The position numbers were made by a program, and so were the translations under genes. Below the pieces are notes generated by a model, which saw nothing but the letters and a program-made list of their open reading frames with translations, searched no databases and was not told where the DNA came from. 64,000 bases of DNA from Rhodopseudomonas palustris (GTDB taxonomy: Bacteria; Pseudomonadota; Alphaproteobacteria; Rhizobiales; Xanthobacteraceae). Shown here one piece after another: positions 42,164 to 50,871 of the stretch. The stretch covers positions 2,604,001-2,668,000 of the forward strand of contig NZ_CP019966.1 in NCBI RefSeq assembly GCF_003031265.1, written 5' to 3'. The number at the start of each line of letters is the position of its first letter. Position 1 is the stretch's first letter.

Positions 42164-42427
42164 ATGCGTCGCGTGCTGATCAGTTGCGACGCGGCGTGTG
42201 GATCAGGCTATACAGCCGCGGTTCGGGTGGTGGGGGCCGCGGTGTCGAGTAGCAGCAGTAACTGCGCGGTCTGTCGATCTGCGACGGAATTGCTGCGCGC
42301 GCGCCCACTTGTGGAAGGCTACGAGCTTCGCGACTACGCGTGCCCGCAATGCGGCGGTGTGTTTAAGATCGTCGTCAAGTGTGAGGAAGCTCAGCCGCGG
42401 CAACCGCCGAAGCCGGACAAGCCTTGA
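42164..42427 (+). CDS. Small zinc-ribbon-like protein
   Basis: 87 aa. Two C-x2-C pairs, 'CAVC' and 'CPQC', 25 residues or so apart, spaced as in a zinc ribbon, with 'VEGYELRDYACPQCGGVFKI' between and after. An N-terminal Ser-rich tract ('VSSSSSNC') suggests the true start may be further downstream. The 3' end overlaps that of the convergent modC gene by 53 bp. Function is unknown. Confidence 0.5.
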   Translation: MRRVLISCDAACGSGYTAAVRVVGAAVSSSSSNCAVCRSATELLRARPLVEGYELRDYACPQCGGVFKIVVKCEEAQPRQPPKPDKP

Positions 42428-43319
42428 GCTGCTCATCTGGCGCCGGCGAGGGGAGCTGCACCACGGCCTGATCGATCCGCAGTGTTACCGGATCGCCAAT
42501 GCCGAGCCCGCTTGCTTCGGACAAGCGGAGCCGTAACTTGCGGCCGTCGACCAGCACCGTGCAGACGCCGCTCGCGTCGCGCTCGCCGAGGTAGATGCCG
42601 GTGACGACAAACGGATCGCGGCCCGGCGCGGCGACCAGCGACTCCGCTGGCCCGCCGTCGAACACTACGCGGCCGTGCTCGAGCCGGACGACGCGATCGG
42701 CGAGGCGAAGGATCTCGGATGCGTCGTGGCTGACCAGCAGGGTGGTGGTGCCGAAGCGGTGATGCAGCCGGAGCAGATCGTCCTGCAGCTTGCGCCGCAT
42801 CGCCGGATCGAGCGCCGACAGCGGCTCGTCCAGCATCAGCAGCGACGGCCGCCGCGCCAGTGCGCGGATTAGGGCCAGCCTCTGCTTCTGTCCGCCCGAC
42901 AGCCGGTCCGGCATGGCGTCGGCCAGCCCCTCAAGCTCGACGAGTTGCAGCAGCTCGTCGACCTCATTGCGATGGGCCCGTGATCCGATCGCATAGTCGA
43001 CATTGCCGCGCACCGTCATGTTCGGAAACAGCGCGTAGTCCTGAAACACCAGTCCGATCGAGCGCTTTCGCGTCGGCACGTTCACGCGCGCCGCGCTGTC
43101 GCTCCACAGCGTTCGGCCGACGCGGATGCGGGCCTCTGCCGGTCGCTCCAGCCCGGCCGCGGTGCGGAGCAGGGTGGTTTTGCCGGCGCCTGAAGGACCG
43201 GTGATCGCCACCAGTGAGCCTGGCCCGATCTTCAAGTCGACGTCGAGCCAGAACGGTCCCGCCGGCCCGCTCAGCGGTGTGCGGACGCGGAGCGCGATGT
43301 CGTCCGTCCCATTCTCCAT
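42375..43319 (-). CDS. modC: Molybdate ABC transporter ATP-binding protein
   Basis: 314 aa from ATG 43319 (an upstream extension is a shadow). ATPase with Walker A 'ITGPSGAGKTTLL', the Q-loop 'VFQDYALFPNMTVRGNV', signature 'LSGGQKQRLALIRALA' and Walker B 'LLMLDEPLSALD', then a C-terminal TOBE-like region (about residues 235-300) as in ModC. It is transcribed away from modAB, with a ModE-type operator 17 bp before its start. ModC usually sits in modABC order; here it is divergent. Confidence 0.85.
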   Translation of the reverse strand: MENGTDDIALRVRTPLSGPAGPFWLDVDLKIGPGSLVAITGPSGAGKTTLLRTAAGLERPAEARIRVGRTLWSDSAARVNVPTRKRSIGLVFQDYALFPNMTVRGNVDYAIGSRAHRNEVDELLQLVELEGLADAMPDRLSGGQKQRLALIRALARRPSLLMLDEPLSALDPAMRRKLQDDLLRLHHRFGTTTLLVSHDASEILRLADRVVRLEHGRVVFDGGPAESLVAAPGRDPFVVTGIYLGERDASGVCTVLVDGRKLRLRLSEASGLGIGDPVTLRIDQAVVQLPSPAPDEQLKACPASAVAAAELPHT

Positions 43320-43335
43320 TGCCTGTCTGCCTAGC

Positions 43336-43369
43336 GAGATCGTTGTATAGTGAAATATACAACGATCTC
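43336..43369. promoter_or_regulatory. ModE-type operator between modC and modAB
   Basis: GAGATCGTTGTATA, spacer GTGAAA, TATACAACGATCTC: a perfect 14+14 palindrome with a 6-bp spacer. It matches the ModE consensus (TATA half-sites separated by six bases within CGNTATA-N6-TATANCG). It lies 17 bp from modC and 52 bp from modA, so a single site could repress both divergent transcripts when molybdate is plentiful. Confidence 0.9.
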
Positions 43370-43421
43370 TGTCTCTGCTAGCCAGAGGTCGGCGAGCGGA
43401 TGCAAGGGCGAGGGGTTTGGA

Positions 43422-44147
43422 ATGGTGTGGTCGATCAGATCGGCGGTGATGGCTGTGGCCCTGGTATCGTTCGCAGCGCCGGCGTTTGCGGATGAAACGA
43501 CCCTGGCCGCGGGCGCAGGCTATCGGCGGCCGATCGCCGAACTGGCCGCTGCTTTTGAAAAGCAGTCGGGTGACAAGCTTCTGCAGGTGTACGGCCACAT
43601 GGGGCAGGTGCTGGCGCAGGCGCGCGAAAGCACTCAGATTGCTCTGGTGTGCGGCGACAAGGCTGTTCTGGAAAAGGCCAAGGATCTCGGCTTTGCGCAG
43701 ATCGCGCCGCTCGGCCTCGGCCGGCTGGTGATCGCCTACCGCAAGGGCCTGACGCTCGTGAAGCCGGAGGATCTCGCGGCCCCCGATTTCAAGCGGATCG
43801 GCATTCCGGATCAAGCTAGCGCCGTCTATGGCAAGGCTGGCCGGCAGTTTCTCGAGCGCAGCGGGCTGGCCGCAACGATCGATGCCCGCCTGGTGCCGGT
43901 CGCCACCGTGCCGCAGGTGACGAGCTACGTCGCTAGCGGCGAGGTCGATGCCGGCTTCATCAACGCCACCGATGCGATCGGCGCAGCGGGCAACATCGGC
44001 GGCTATGTCGCGGTCGACAGCAAGCTGTACGATCCGGCCGAGATCGTCTGCGGCGTGCGGGCCCCGGCCGCGAAGGTGGCCGAGGGTTTCGTGCAGTTCC
44101 TCGGCACCGAGCAGGCTCGTACCATCCTGCAGCGCTACGGGCTCTAG
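43422..44147 (+). CDS. modA: Molybdate-type ABC transporter substrate-binding protein
   Basis: 241 aa from ATG 43422 (AGGGG upstream); the frame further upstream runs through the operator. Sec signal peptide (residues 1-23, 'FAAPAFA'). ModA-like fold: 'TTLAAGAGYRRPIAELAAAFEKQSG' (in part), 'LEKAKDLGFAQIAPLGLGRLVIAYRK' and 'YVASGEVDAGFINATDA'. The opening 'LAAGAGYRRPI' is atypical of classic ModA ('FAAASL'), so the ligand could be another oxyanion, though the ModE site supports molybdate. modB follows 6 bp later. Confidence 0.8.
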   Translation: MVWSIRSAVMAVALVSFAAPAFADETTLAAGAGYRRPIAELAAAFEKQSGDKLLQVYGHMGQVLAQARESTQIALVCGDKAVLEKAKDLGFAQIAPLGLGRLVIAYRKGLTLVKPEDLAAPDFKRIGIPDQASAVYGKAGRQFLERSGLAATIDARLVPVATVPQVTSYVASGEVDAGFINATDAIGAAGNIGGYVAVDSKLYDPAEIVCGVRAPAAKVAEGFVQFLGTEQARTILQRYGL

Positions 44148-44153
44148 GCCGCG

Positions 44154-44849
44154 ATGCTGGCTGCCGCGATTGAGGCGCTGCGCGATCCGGCGCTGATCGC
44201 GCCCGCGCTGCTGTCAGTGAAAATCGCCGCAGCGACGCTGGTGCTGCACATCGTGCTCGGCACGCTGCTCGGCTGGGCGCTGGCGCAGCGATCCTGGCCG
44301 GGCCGCACCGTGCTCGACGCGGTGGTGACGATCCCGTTGGTGTTTCCGCCGATCGCGCTCGGCTTCTTCCTACTTCTGCTGCTTGGACGCCGCAGCCCGG
44401 TCGGGCAGTGGCTCGACACCAGCTTCGGCTTCAGTTTCGTGTTCTCGGTGGAGGGCGTCCTGCTGGCCTCGGTGATCGCCGGCCTGCCGCTGGTGGTGAA
44501 GCCGATCGAGGCGGCGATCGCCAGCGTGTCCCGAAGCCTCGGCGAGGCATCGCGCACGCTCGGCCGCAACGAATTCGAGACGTTCCTTTTCGTGATCCTG
44601 CCGAACATCCGCGGTGCGATCGTGGCCGGCTTGGTGCTCGGGACCGCGCGGTCGCTCGGCGAGGTCGGCATCACTTTGATGCTCGGCGGCAACATCGTCG
44701 GCAAGACCAACACGATCTCGCTCGAGGTCTACAACGCTGTGTTTAACGGTGAGTACGGCCGCGCGGCGGTGCTGTCGGCGCTGCTCGGCTTGGTATCGCT
44801 GATCGTGTTTGCGGTGCTGCGGCGGGCGTCGCGACCGATCCCGCATTGA
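44154..44849 (+). CDS. modB: Molybdate ABC transporter permease
   Basis: 231 aa, five or six hydrophobic segments. ModB/CysT-type permease: 'TIPLVFPPIALGFFLLLLLG' near the N-terminus (family 'PLVLPPxxxG'), and the EAA loop 'VSRSLGEASRTLGRNEFETFLFVILP' (in part). 'GLVLGTARSLGEVGITLMLGGNI' is the characteristic ModB block. Forms a channel with ModC, encoded divergently. Confidence 0.9.
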   Translation: MLAAAIEALRDPALIAPALLSVKIAAATLVLHIVLGTLLGWALAQRSWPGRTVLDAVVTIPLVFPPIALGFFLLLLLGRRSPVGQWLDTSFGFSFVFSVEGVLLASVIAGLPLVVKPIEAAIASVSRSLGEASRTLGRNEFETFLFVILPNIRGAIVAGLVLGTARSLGEVGITLMLGGNIVGKTNTISLEVYNAVFNGEYGRAAVLSALLGLVSLIVFAVLRRASRPIPH

Positions 44850-44868
44850 GCGGCGTTGGGGGGAAGGA

Positions 44869-45090
44869 CTAATCCTCGCGCGACAGCTTGGCTTCCAGCT
44901 TCTTCAGCGAGTCGGCCGATGGCGGTGCTTTCTTGAACTCGCGGATCGCCTCTGCCAGTTCCTGATCGGTCATCGGCGTCGCAGGCTGACGCAACCGGCC
45001 GCCGGCGAGACCGTCGGCGATCAGATCGAGGTGCTCATCCGGGCCGTCGAAGAACTGCCGGATGCGGGCGAGAAAGGCTCGGTAGGGCAA
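44869..45090 (-). CDS. Small conserved-looking protein, unknown
   Basis: 73 aa starting at TTG 45090, five bases after a strong AGGAGG site, which decides this unusual start. Charged, helical composition ('ELAEAIREFKKAPPSADSLKKLEAKL') with no transmembrane segment. I do not recognise the family. It is convergent with modB (19 bp between stops). Confidence 0.6.
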   Translation of the reverse strand: MPYRAFLARIRQFFDGPDEHLDLIADGLAGGRLRQPATPMTDQELAEAIREFKKAPPSADSLKKLEAKLSRED

Positions 45091-45242
45091 TGGACCTCCT
45101 GACGGACGGAGCTGCGCCCTGGCGGCTGCGACGTCCCATGTTCTCTACTGTTCCCGACACGGAACGACTCGGGACTGTAGGCGGAACTGACAAGCCTAAT
45201 CCTATCATTTGATCCGACGACGGGCGAGCGGGGCAGCGATGT

Positions 45243-46268
45243 TCACCCCGCATGTGCCGGCACGTTACGCTGGCGCGGTGCGGGCTCCTGGCGTGCCGCG
45301 GAAAACCGTTGCCGATACTGTCCCGGTGACAGCCCGGCGATCTTGGCGAACACCTTGCGAAACGATTTGGGATCTTTGTATCCGCATTGCCAGGCGATCT
45401 GGTCGATCGGTAGCGTCGTGCTTTCCAGCATCACGCGGGCGCGGCCGATCCGCAGGTTCTGGCAATACGCCAGCGGCGCAAACCCGGTGGCGCGTTGAAA
45501 CCGGCGCTGAAACGTGCGCGGTTCGAGCCGCGCATGCTCGGCCATTGCCGCGACGGTCACCTCCGGCAGATCGATCCGCTGCAGCCAATGCTGCACCTTG
45601 AGGATCGCGGCGTCGCCGTGCCGGAGCCGCGGCAAGAACACGCTGTAGGCACGCTGGTCGCGGCCGGGCGGGTCGATAATGAAGCTGCGCGCCGTCTCGA
45701 TCATCGTCGCCGGACCGAGCAGCCGCTCGATCAAAGTGAGGCCCATATCGGTCCACGCCATCATGCCGCCTGCGGTGATGATGTCGCCGTCGTCGATGAT
45801 CAGCTTGTCGGTGTCGACGCGGATGTCCGCGAACCGCTCGGCGAGTGCTTCGGCATAGGACCAGTGGGTGGTGGCGACGCGGCCTGCCAGTACGCCGGTT
45901 GCGGCGAGCAGGAACGTACCCGCGCACACCGAGGCGAGCACCGTGCCGTCCTGATGGCGGGATTTCAGATAGTCCACCAGGCCGCCGGCCTGAGGCGTTT
46001 CTGCCGGCTTCTCCAGGCTCGGCAACAGCACCAGGATCGTCGGATCGCCGTCCTCAGCCGGCAGACTGTCGAATACGCGGACGATGCGATCCTGCGCGTC
46101 GTCATAGGCGAGGTGGCTGATGCGGAGGAGCGGTGCTGTCTGGCCGAGACGCTGCCGTGCATTGCGATCGGCGACGGTGAGCAGATCGGTCAGTCCATCG
46201 ACGCTGGCGCGCTGCACCCCGGGGTACAGCACCAGGCCGATTTCCGGCGGCGACGATGCGCGGGCCAT
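45243..46268 (-). CDS. GlxA-family transcriptional regulator (DJ-1/PfpI plus AraC HTH)
   Basis: 341 aa. The N-terminal DJ-1/PfpI domain (residues about 10-190) has 'TVLASVCAGTFLLAATGVLAGRVATTHWSY' (in part), with the Cys of the 'nucleophile elbow' in 'SVCAGT'. The C-terminal AraC domain has 'VTVAAMAEHARLEPRTFQRRFQ' (in part), 'APLAYCQNLRIGRARVML' and 'IDQIAWQCGYKDPKSFRKVF'. GlxA-type proteins regulate catabolic genes. It is divergent, by 105 bp, from the isochorismatase gene at 46374, which is its likely target. Confidence 0.9.
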   Translation of the reverse strand: MARASSPPEIGLVLYPGVQRASVDGLTDLLTVADRNARQRLGQTAPLLRISHLAYDDAQDRIVRVFDSLPAEDGDPTILVLLPSLEKPAETPQAGGLVDYLKSRHQDGTVLASVCAGTFLLAATGVLAGRVATTHWSYAEALAERFADIRVDTDKLIIDDGDIITAGGMMAWTDMGLTLIERLLGPATMIETARSFIIDPPGRDQRAYSVFLPRLRHGDAAILKVQHWLQRIDLPEVTVAAMAEHARLEPRTFQRRFQRATGFAPLAYCQNLRIGRARVMLESTTLPIDQIAWQCGYKDPKSFRKVFAKIAGLSPGQYRQRFSAARQEPAPRQRNVPAHAG

Positions 46269-46373
46269 TGTCAGTTTCGCCCCTCGATTTGTCCGGTCCG
46301 CCCATCCTGAGCGGCGTGTCTTTCACCTAGCGTGCAGCCATCGGCGCCGCAACGGCGCTCAAGGGAGGTTCTC

Positions 46374-46922
46374 ATGACCAAACGCGCACTGGTGATCGTC
46401 GATCTGCAGAACGACTACTTTCCGAACGGCAAGTTCGAGCTGACCAATATCGTCCCGGCGGCCGAGAATGCGGCCCGGCTGCTGCGGGCCGCGCGGGCCA
46501 AAGGAGAATTCGTCGTTCACGTTCAGCACGTGTTCGCCTCAGCCGAGGCGCCGTTCTTCGTCAAAGGCACCCCAGGGGTCGAGATCAATCCGGCGGTCCA
46601 GAACCTCGAGGGCGAACCGGTGGTGGTGAAGCATCGCCCGAACTCGTTTTTGGAGACCGATCTCAATGCGCAGCTGATCGCCAAAGGCATCACCGACGTG
46701 GTGATCTGCGGCGCGATGAGCCACATGTGCATCGACGCGACCGCGCGGGCCGCGGCAGATCTCGGTTACACGGTGACGGTGATCCATGATGCGATCGCGA
46801 CCCGCGATCTGGAGTTTGGGGGCGTTCATGTGCCTGCCGCGCAGGTGCAGGCGGCCTTTCTCGCCGCGCTGGATTCCAGCTATGCGGCAATCGTCGCCAC
46901 CGATGAGCAGTTGCAGCTCTGA
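46374..46922 (+). CDS. Isochorismatase-family cysteine hydrolase
   Basis: 182 aa, GGGAGG before ATG 46374. Catalytic triad D10 ('VIVDLQNDYFPNG'), K86 ('VVVKHRPNSF') and C119 ('CGAMSHMCIDATARAA'). Resembles nicotinamidase-like and YcaC-like hydrolases rather than isochorismatase proper; the exact substrate is unknown. Probably controlled by the divergent GlxA-type regulator. Confidence 0.88.
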   Translation: MTKRALVIVDLQNDYFPNGKFELTNIVPAAENAARLLRAARAKGEFVVHVQHVFASAEAPFFVKGTPGVEINPAVQNLEGEPVVVKHRPNSFLETDLNAQLIAKGITDVVICGAMSHMCIDATARAAADLGYTVTVIHDAIATRDLEFGGVHVPAAQVQAAFLAALDSSYAAIVATDEQLQL

Positions 46923-47225
46923 TGCGGATGCAGCCGGCTCGACGGAATGACGAGCGAATAAGCACCGAGCATGCTTTGGTGCCCTCGGCAGCATCGCGTG
47001 ATGAGACGACTCACCGTCCGTCGATGGCTTGTCCGTGTACTGATACCAATTAGTTCACGACCGAGAATGAAACCGTCGTCTGCTGCACGCTCAGCAGCAA
47101 CGGCCGTTCCCGCTGTCAATTATCTTTGGAATGGGCGGGCGAGCGAGATCGACTAATCTCACAATCAATCGTTGGCGGCGTCATGGGGCATTCATGTGAG
47201 CCGTCAGCGGATGATTGGGGGCATC
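46923..47225. other. Intergenic region before the outer-membrane-type protein
   Basis: 303 bp without a supported gene. A short run of Ts and As around 47040-47160 is AT-rich compared with the neighbourhood and probably carries the promoter of the next gene. No repeat or terminator was recognised. Confidence 0.4.
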
Positions 47226-48164
47226 ATGTCGAACGTCGAACTCATCTTGAAACCTGTTCGTTTTCTCGCGCGATTGGCGGCCGTCGCGGTGGCTGCCGCA
47301 GTCGCACTTCCCGGTGGCGCGTCGGCCGATCCGGTGAGCCCGGCGGGGTGGACCGCCGGTATTGCGCTCGGCGCGCCGCTGCCGGAGGGTGTGTACTTCA
47401 TCAACACCGCGACCTATTTCGAACGCTCGTCGCGCTTCGCCGCGCCGACGATCGATGCCGGCGTCAACATTCCGGTGGTGGCGTGGTCGACGCCGGTGAC
47501 GATCCTCGGCGGGCGGCTCGAAATCCTCGGAATCTTTCCGGAGCTGACGGTCAGCGTCAATCCGAACAGCCCGACCAGTGCGGCGTGGCGGGACTTCTAT
47601 AATCCGGCGGGTCTGGTCGGTCTGGCGTGGGATCTCGGTGGCGGCTGGGGCTTTGCCAACTATGTCGGCGCGTTCGCACCGGTGAACACCACCCTCGGCA
47701 ACACGCTCAATCTCGGCGGCAATTACTGGACCTTCCTGGAGTTGGCGACCGTCGCCTACAACCGCGACACTTGGAGCGCGACCGCCAACTTCACCTATTC
47801 GAGCAGCGGCAGCGATCGCGCCACCGGCGTGAGCATCCAGCCGGATACGGCGCAGATCGATTTCTCGGTCTCCAAGCACTTCAACAAGTGGGAGCTCGGC
47901 CTGGTCGGCTACGGCTCGACCGATCTCGGTTCGCCGTCGCCGTTCCGCACCGCAGGCGGGCTTTACGGCAACAAGCAGAGCCAGTTCGCGCTGGGTGGCT
48001 TGGTGGGCTACAATTTTGGCCCGGTGATCACTCAGTTCTATCTGACCCGCGACGTCGCCGAGCATAATTACTCCGGATACGACACCCGGTTCTGGACGCG
48101 ACTGATCATCCCGGTGTGGAGCCCGGAGGCACCGGCGCCACGTCGGCCGCTGATCACCAAGTGA
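47226..48164 (+). CDS. Outer-membrane-type beta-barrel protein (phenol-degradation MetA-like family)
   Basis: 312 aa from ATG 47226 (GGGGG upstream). A Sec signal peptide with a long N-region ('LAAVAVAAAVALPGGASA', cleavage near residue 36) precedes alternating beta-strand segments rich in Gly/Tyr/Trp ('GGGWGFANYVGAFAPV', 'NYWTFLELATVAYNRDTWSA'). It ends in a strand 'FWTRLIIPVW' plus a short tail. It belongs to the SphA/MetA-like 'transporter' family of predicted porin-like proteins, which is linked to uptake of hydrophobic compounds. No operon partner. Confidence 0.7.
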   Translation: MSNVELILKPVRFLARLAAVAVAAAVALPGGASADPVSPAGWTAGIALGAPLPEGVYFINTATYFERSSRFAAPTIDAGVNIPVVAWSTPVTILGGRLEILGIFPELTVSVNPNSPTSAAWRDFYNPAGLVGLAWDLGGGWGFANYVGAFAPVNTTLGNTLNLGGNYWTFLELATVAYNRDTWSATANFTYSSSGSDRATGVSIQPDTAQIDFSVSKHFNKWELGLVGYGSTDLGSPSPFRTAGGLYGNKQSQFALGGLVGYNFGPVITQFYLTRDVAEHNYSGYDTRFWTRLIIPVWSPEAPAPRRPLITK

Positions 48165-48259
48165 TCAGTATTTTGTAAGGTCGATGAATACAGCGCCTTG
48201 GCTGCCTGGCCGGTCTTGATCAACGGATGGCGTAGGCCCTGGCCACGGGGGACTAGGCC

Positions 48260-48295
48260 GAGGAGCGAGAGCAGGGTGGTCCTGCCTCGCTCCTC
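48260..48295. terminator. Long bidirectional hairpin between convergent genes
   Basis: GAGGAGCGAG-(A)-GCAGG-GTGGT-CCTGC-CTCGCTCCTC: a 15-bp paired stem with one bulged A and a 5-base loop. It lies between the convergent stops at 48164 and 48355, where a shared terminator is expected. T-runs are short on both sides. Confidence 0.7.
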
Positions 48296-48354
48296 ACGCT
48301 TTGAGCGGCGGACAAACTTTGGCGGGCCGAGCGGAAGCCAACCCGCGGGTCGTC

Positions 48355-49020
48355 TTACAACTCCTGCATCCTCTTCTTGTCGAGCATCCGGCTGGTGTAG
48401 GTCTTGACGGTGTGGAACGCCGCAACGGGATTGTGGCTGAGTACCCGGTCCTTCACCACGAGCGTCGTGACCGGCGCCTCGGCGTGGCGGATGAACAGCG
48501 AGTCGTGGCCGACGCACAGGCCCATGATGACGTTGAGGTGGGTCTCTTCACGGTTGAGTAGCCGCGCCTGCAGCACCGGGTTGCAGCACGCCTCGTGGCC
48601 GCATTTGATCTTCATCTCTTCGGGCACGCCGATCTCGGTCTTGTCGATCGAGCCGACTTTGCACAGGGCGGTGCGGGTCTCGAAGCCGGCGAGCCGCAGG
48701 ATGTCGACCAGCACCTTGGTTTCTTCGATCAGGCCGATGCAGGTGGCGATACCGATCCGCTTGGCGCCGATCCGGCGCGCGAACGCCACCGTCTCTTCGA
48801 CGCGATTGAGCTTGCAATAATACAGCCCCTCGACCTCGGCCGCCGCTCGCGCCAGCGTCGCGTCGACCGCATCGCCGGAATACAGCTCGACCAGTTCCTG
48901 CCGCTCCTCGGGCGCGAGATCCGTCGTCGCGCAGATGCCGGGGTAGCGCTTGTCGTGACGATAGCAGTTGAATTGCCCGCATTCGGAGCAGGTGACGACG
49001 TCGGGCTTCGGTTTGGCCAT
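48355..49020 (-). CDS. DUF1847 metal-binding protein
   Basis: 221 aa with many cysteines. Family pattern: 'VVTCSECGQFNCYRHDKRYPGICATT' (in part), 'YYCKLNRVEETVAFARRIGAKRIGIATCIGL' and 'KCGHEACCNPVLQARLLN'. The 12 or more conserved Cys suggest bound metal or Fe-S, but no activity is known for the family. It is the last gene after metQ-metN-metI, 95 bp past metI, so it may be linked to methionine or sulfur metabolism. Confidence 0.85.
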   Translation of the reverse strand: MAKPKPDVVTCSECGQFNCYRHDKRYPGICATTDLAPEERQELVELYSGDAVDATLARAAAEVEGLYYCKLNRVEETVAFARRIGAKRIGIATCIGLIEETKVLVDILRLAGFETRTALCKVGSIDKTEIGVPEEMKIKCGHEACCNPVLQARLLNREETHLNVIMGLCVGHDSLFIRHAEAPVTTLVVKDRVLSHNPVAAFHTVKTYTSRMLDKKRMQEL

Positions 49021-49115
49021 GAGTGTATTTCCAGGTGTGGTGGTTCAGAGGTCCGCGTAGCCGGCCGGCGCCGGCCGCGCAATTGCGCAACGCGTCGGTC
49101 GGCCTGCGTATTTGG

Positions 49116-49772
49116 TTATTTGCGCTTGTTGAGCGCGAATGCGAGGCGGTCGCCGCCAAACTGGATGGTGGTCACCAAGATCACCAGCAGCACGATCACG
49201 GTGACCATCACCTGGGTGTCGAAGCGCTGATAGCCATAGCGATAGGCGAGGTCGCCGAGACCGCCGGCGCCGATCGCACCGGCCACCGCCGAGGCGTTGA
49301 TCATGCTGACCAGGGTGATGGTGAAGCCCGCGACGATGCCGGGCCGCGCTTCCGGCAGCAGCACGTGCCAGATGATGTGCCAACGGCCACAGCCCATCGA
49401 CTCCGCAGCTTCGATCAGGCCGCGGTCGACTTCGCGCAGGCTGACTTCGGCAATGCGGGCGAAGAACGGCACGCTGGCGACGGTCAGCGGCACCACGGCG
49501 CCGAGCACGCCATAGCTGGTGCCGACGATCAGGCGCGTGAACGGGATCAGCGCCACCATCAGGATGAGAAACGGCACAGAGCGGACGACATTGACGACGC
49601 TGCCGACGCTCGAATTGACCCAAGACTGCTCGAGGATGCCGCCCTTGCTGGTGGCGACCAGCAGCAGCGCCAAGGGCAGGCCGATGCCGAGCGTGATCAG
49701 CGACGACGCCCCGATCATCAGCAGCGTATCGATGATGCCTTCGATCAGGCGATCAATGACCAGCGGAGACAA
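49116..49772 (-). CDS. metI: Methionine ABC transporter permease
   Basis: 218 aa. MetI family: 'VNVVRSVPFLILMVALIPFTR' (in part) and 'EVDRGLIEAAESMGCGRWHIIWHVLLPEA' with its EAA loop, then 'GLGDLAYRYGYQRFDTQVM', the MetI-specific block. The start appears to be TTG 49772, overlapping the metN stop by 20 bp. Inner-membrane channel for D- and L-methionine. Confidence 0.92.
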   Translation of the reverse strand: MSPLVIDRLIEGIIDTLLMIGASSLITLGIGLPLALLLVATSKGGILEQSWVNSSVGSVVNVVRSVPFLILMVALIPFTRLIVGTSYGVLGAVVPLTVASVPFFARIAEVSLREVDRGLIEAAESMGCGRWHIIWHVLLPEARPGIVAGFTITLVSMINASAVAGAIGAGGLGDLAYRYGYQRFDTQVMVTVIVLLVILVTTIQFGGDRLAFALNKRK

Positions 49773-50871
49773 AACCCAGATCCTTCACTCTGTCTGCCAA
49801 GAGGTGCGCGCGCTGCAGGACGGCGTCGCGGTCGTCTGCGGCATCCACCGAGACGATCAGATGGCCCTGGGCGCGGCCCTGAATGCGATCGACGCCGCCA
49901 TAGACCAATCGTGTCCGAGCGCCGAGCGCTTGCGCGATCGCGCCGATATCGGGATCACGGTCGCCGGTGCCGGTGAAATGCAGATCGAGCAGCAGCGGAT
50001 CGGAGGGATCGCGCGGCACCGGCACCAATTGCGCCAGAATTTCCGGCGGAAGCGACCTATGCACGGTACCGAGCAGGGTCTGCGTGACCTCGTGCTTGGG
50101 ATCGCCAAACACCTTCCATACTTCCCCCTGTTCGACGACCCTGCCGCGTTCGAGAACCACCACGCGGTCGCAGATCTCGCGGATCACCGCCATCTCGTGG
50201 GTGATCAGCACGATCGTCAGGTCGAAGCGGCGGTTGATGTCCTGCAGCAGTGCCAGGATCGCCTGGGTGCTCTCGGTATCGAGCGCGGAGGTCGCCTCGT
50301 CGCACAGCAGCACCTCGGGCCGGTGCACCAAAGCGCGCGCAATGCCGACGCGCTGCTTCTGTCCGCCCGACAGCCGCGCCGGATAGACGTCGCGCTTCTC
50401 GGACAGCCCCACCATGTCGAGCAGTTCGTCGACGCGGCGTTCGATCTCGCGTTTGCCGACACCTGCGACCTTCAGAGGCAGCGCAACGTTCTGCCAAACC
50501 GTCTTCGCCGACAGCAGGTTGAAGTGCTGGAAGATCATGCCGACCCGGCGGCGGAGTCCGATCAGCGTCGCGTGGTCGAAGGTGGCGATGTCTTCGTCGT
50601 CGACCAGGACGCGGCCGGCGGTCGGACGTTCGAGCCGGTTGAGCGTGCGGATCAACGTCGACTTGCCGGCGCCGCTGCGGCCGATGATGCCGAAGACTTC
50701 GCCGCGCTTGACGGCAAGGTCGACCTCGATCAACGCCGGTGTAGTCGAGCCCGGATATTGCTTCGACAGACGCTCGACGATGATATGCGGGCTATCTGCG
50801 CTAGTCTTGACGCGGCTCCGAGGGGCGATGCCGACGCCGGGTCCGGCGCCGGCGTCGGTGAGGGCGTCCAT
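49753..50871 (-). CDS. metN: Methionine ABC transporter ATP-binding protein
   Basis: 372 aa from ATG 50871 (overlapping the metQ stop as TGATG; a GTG one codon earlier is possible). ATPase domain (residues 30-265): Walker A 'IIGRSGAGKSTLIRTLNRL', signature 'LSGGQKQRVGIARALV' and Walker B 'VLLCDEATSALD', whose 'CDEATSALD' is typical of MetN. The C-terminal ~100 residues form the NIL domain that senses methionine and inhibits transport. The N-terminus has an extra ~30 residues. Confidence 0.94.
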   Translation of the reverse strand: MDALTDAGAGPGVGIAPRSRVKTSADSPHIIVERLSKQYPGSTTPALIEVDLAVKRGEVFGIIGRSGAGKSTLIRTLNRLERPTAGRVLVDDEDIATFDHATLIGLRRRVGMIFQHFNLLSAKTVWQNVALPLKVAGVGKREIERRVDELLDMVGLSEKRDVYPARLSGGQKQRVGIARALVHRPEVLLCDEATSALDTESTQAILALLQDINRRFDLTIVLITHEMAVIREICDRVVVLERGRVVEQGEVWKVFGDPKHEVTQTLLGTVHRSLPPEILAQLVPVPRDPSDPLLLDLHFTGTGDRDPDIGAIAQALGARTRLVYGGVDRIQGRAQGHLIVSVDAADDRDAVLQRAHLLADRVKDLGFVSAGH

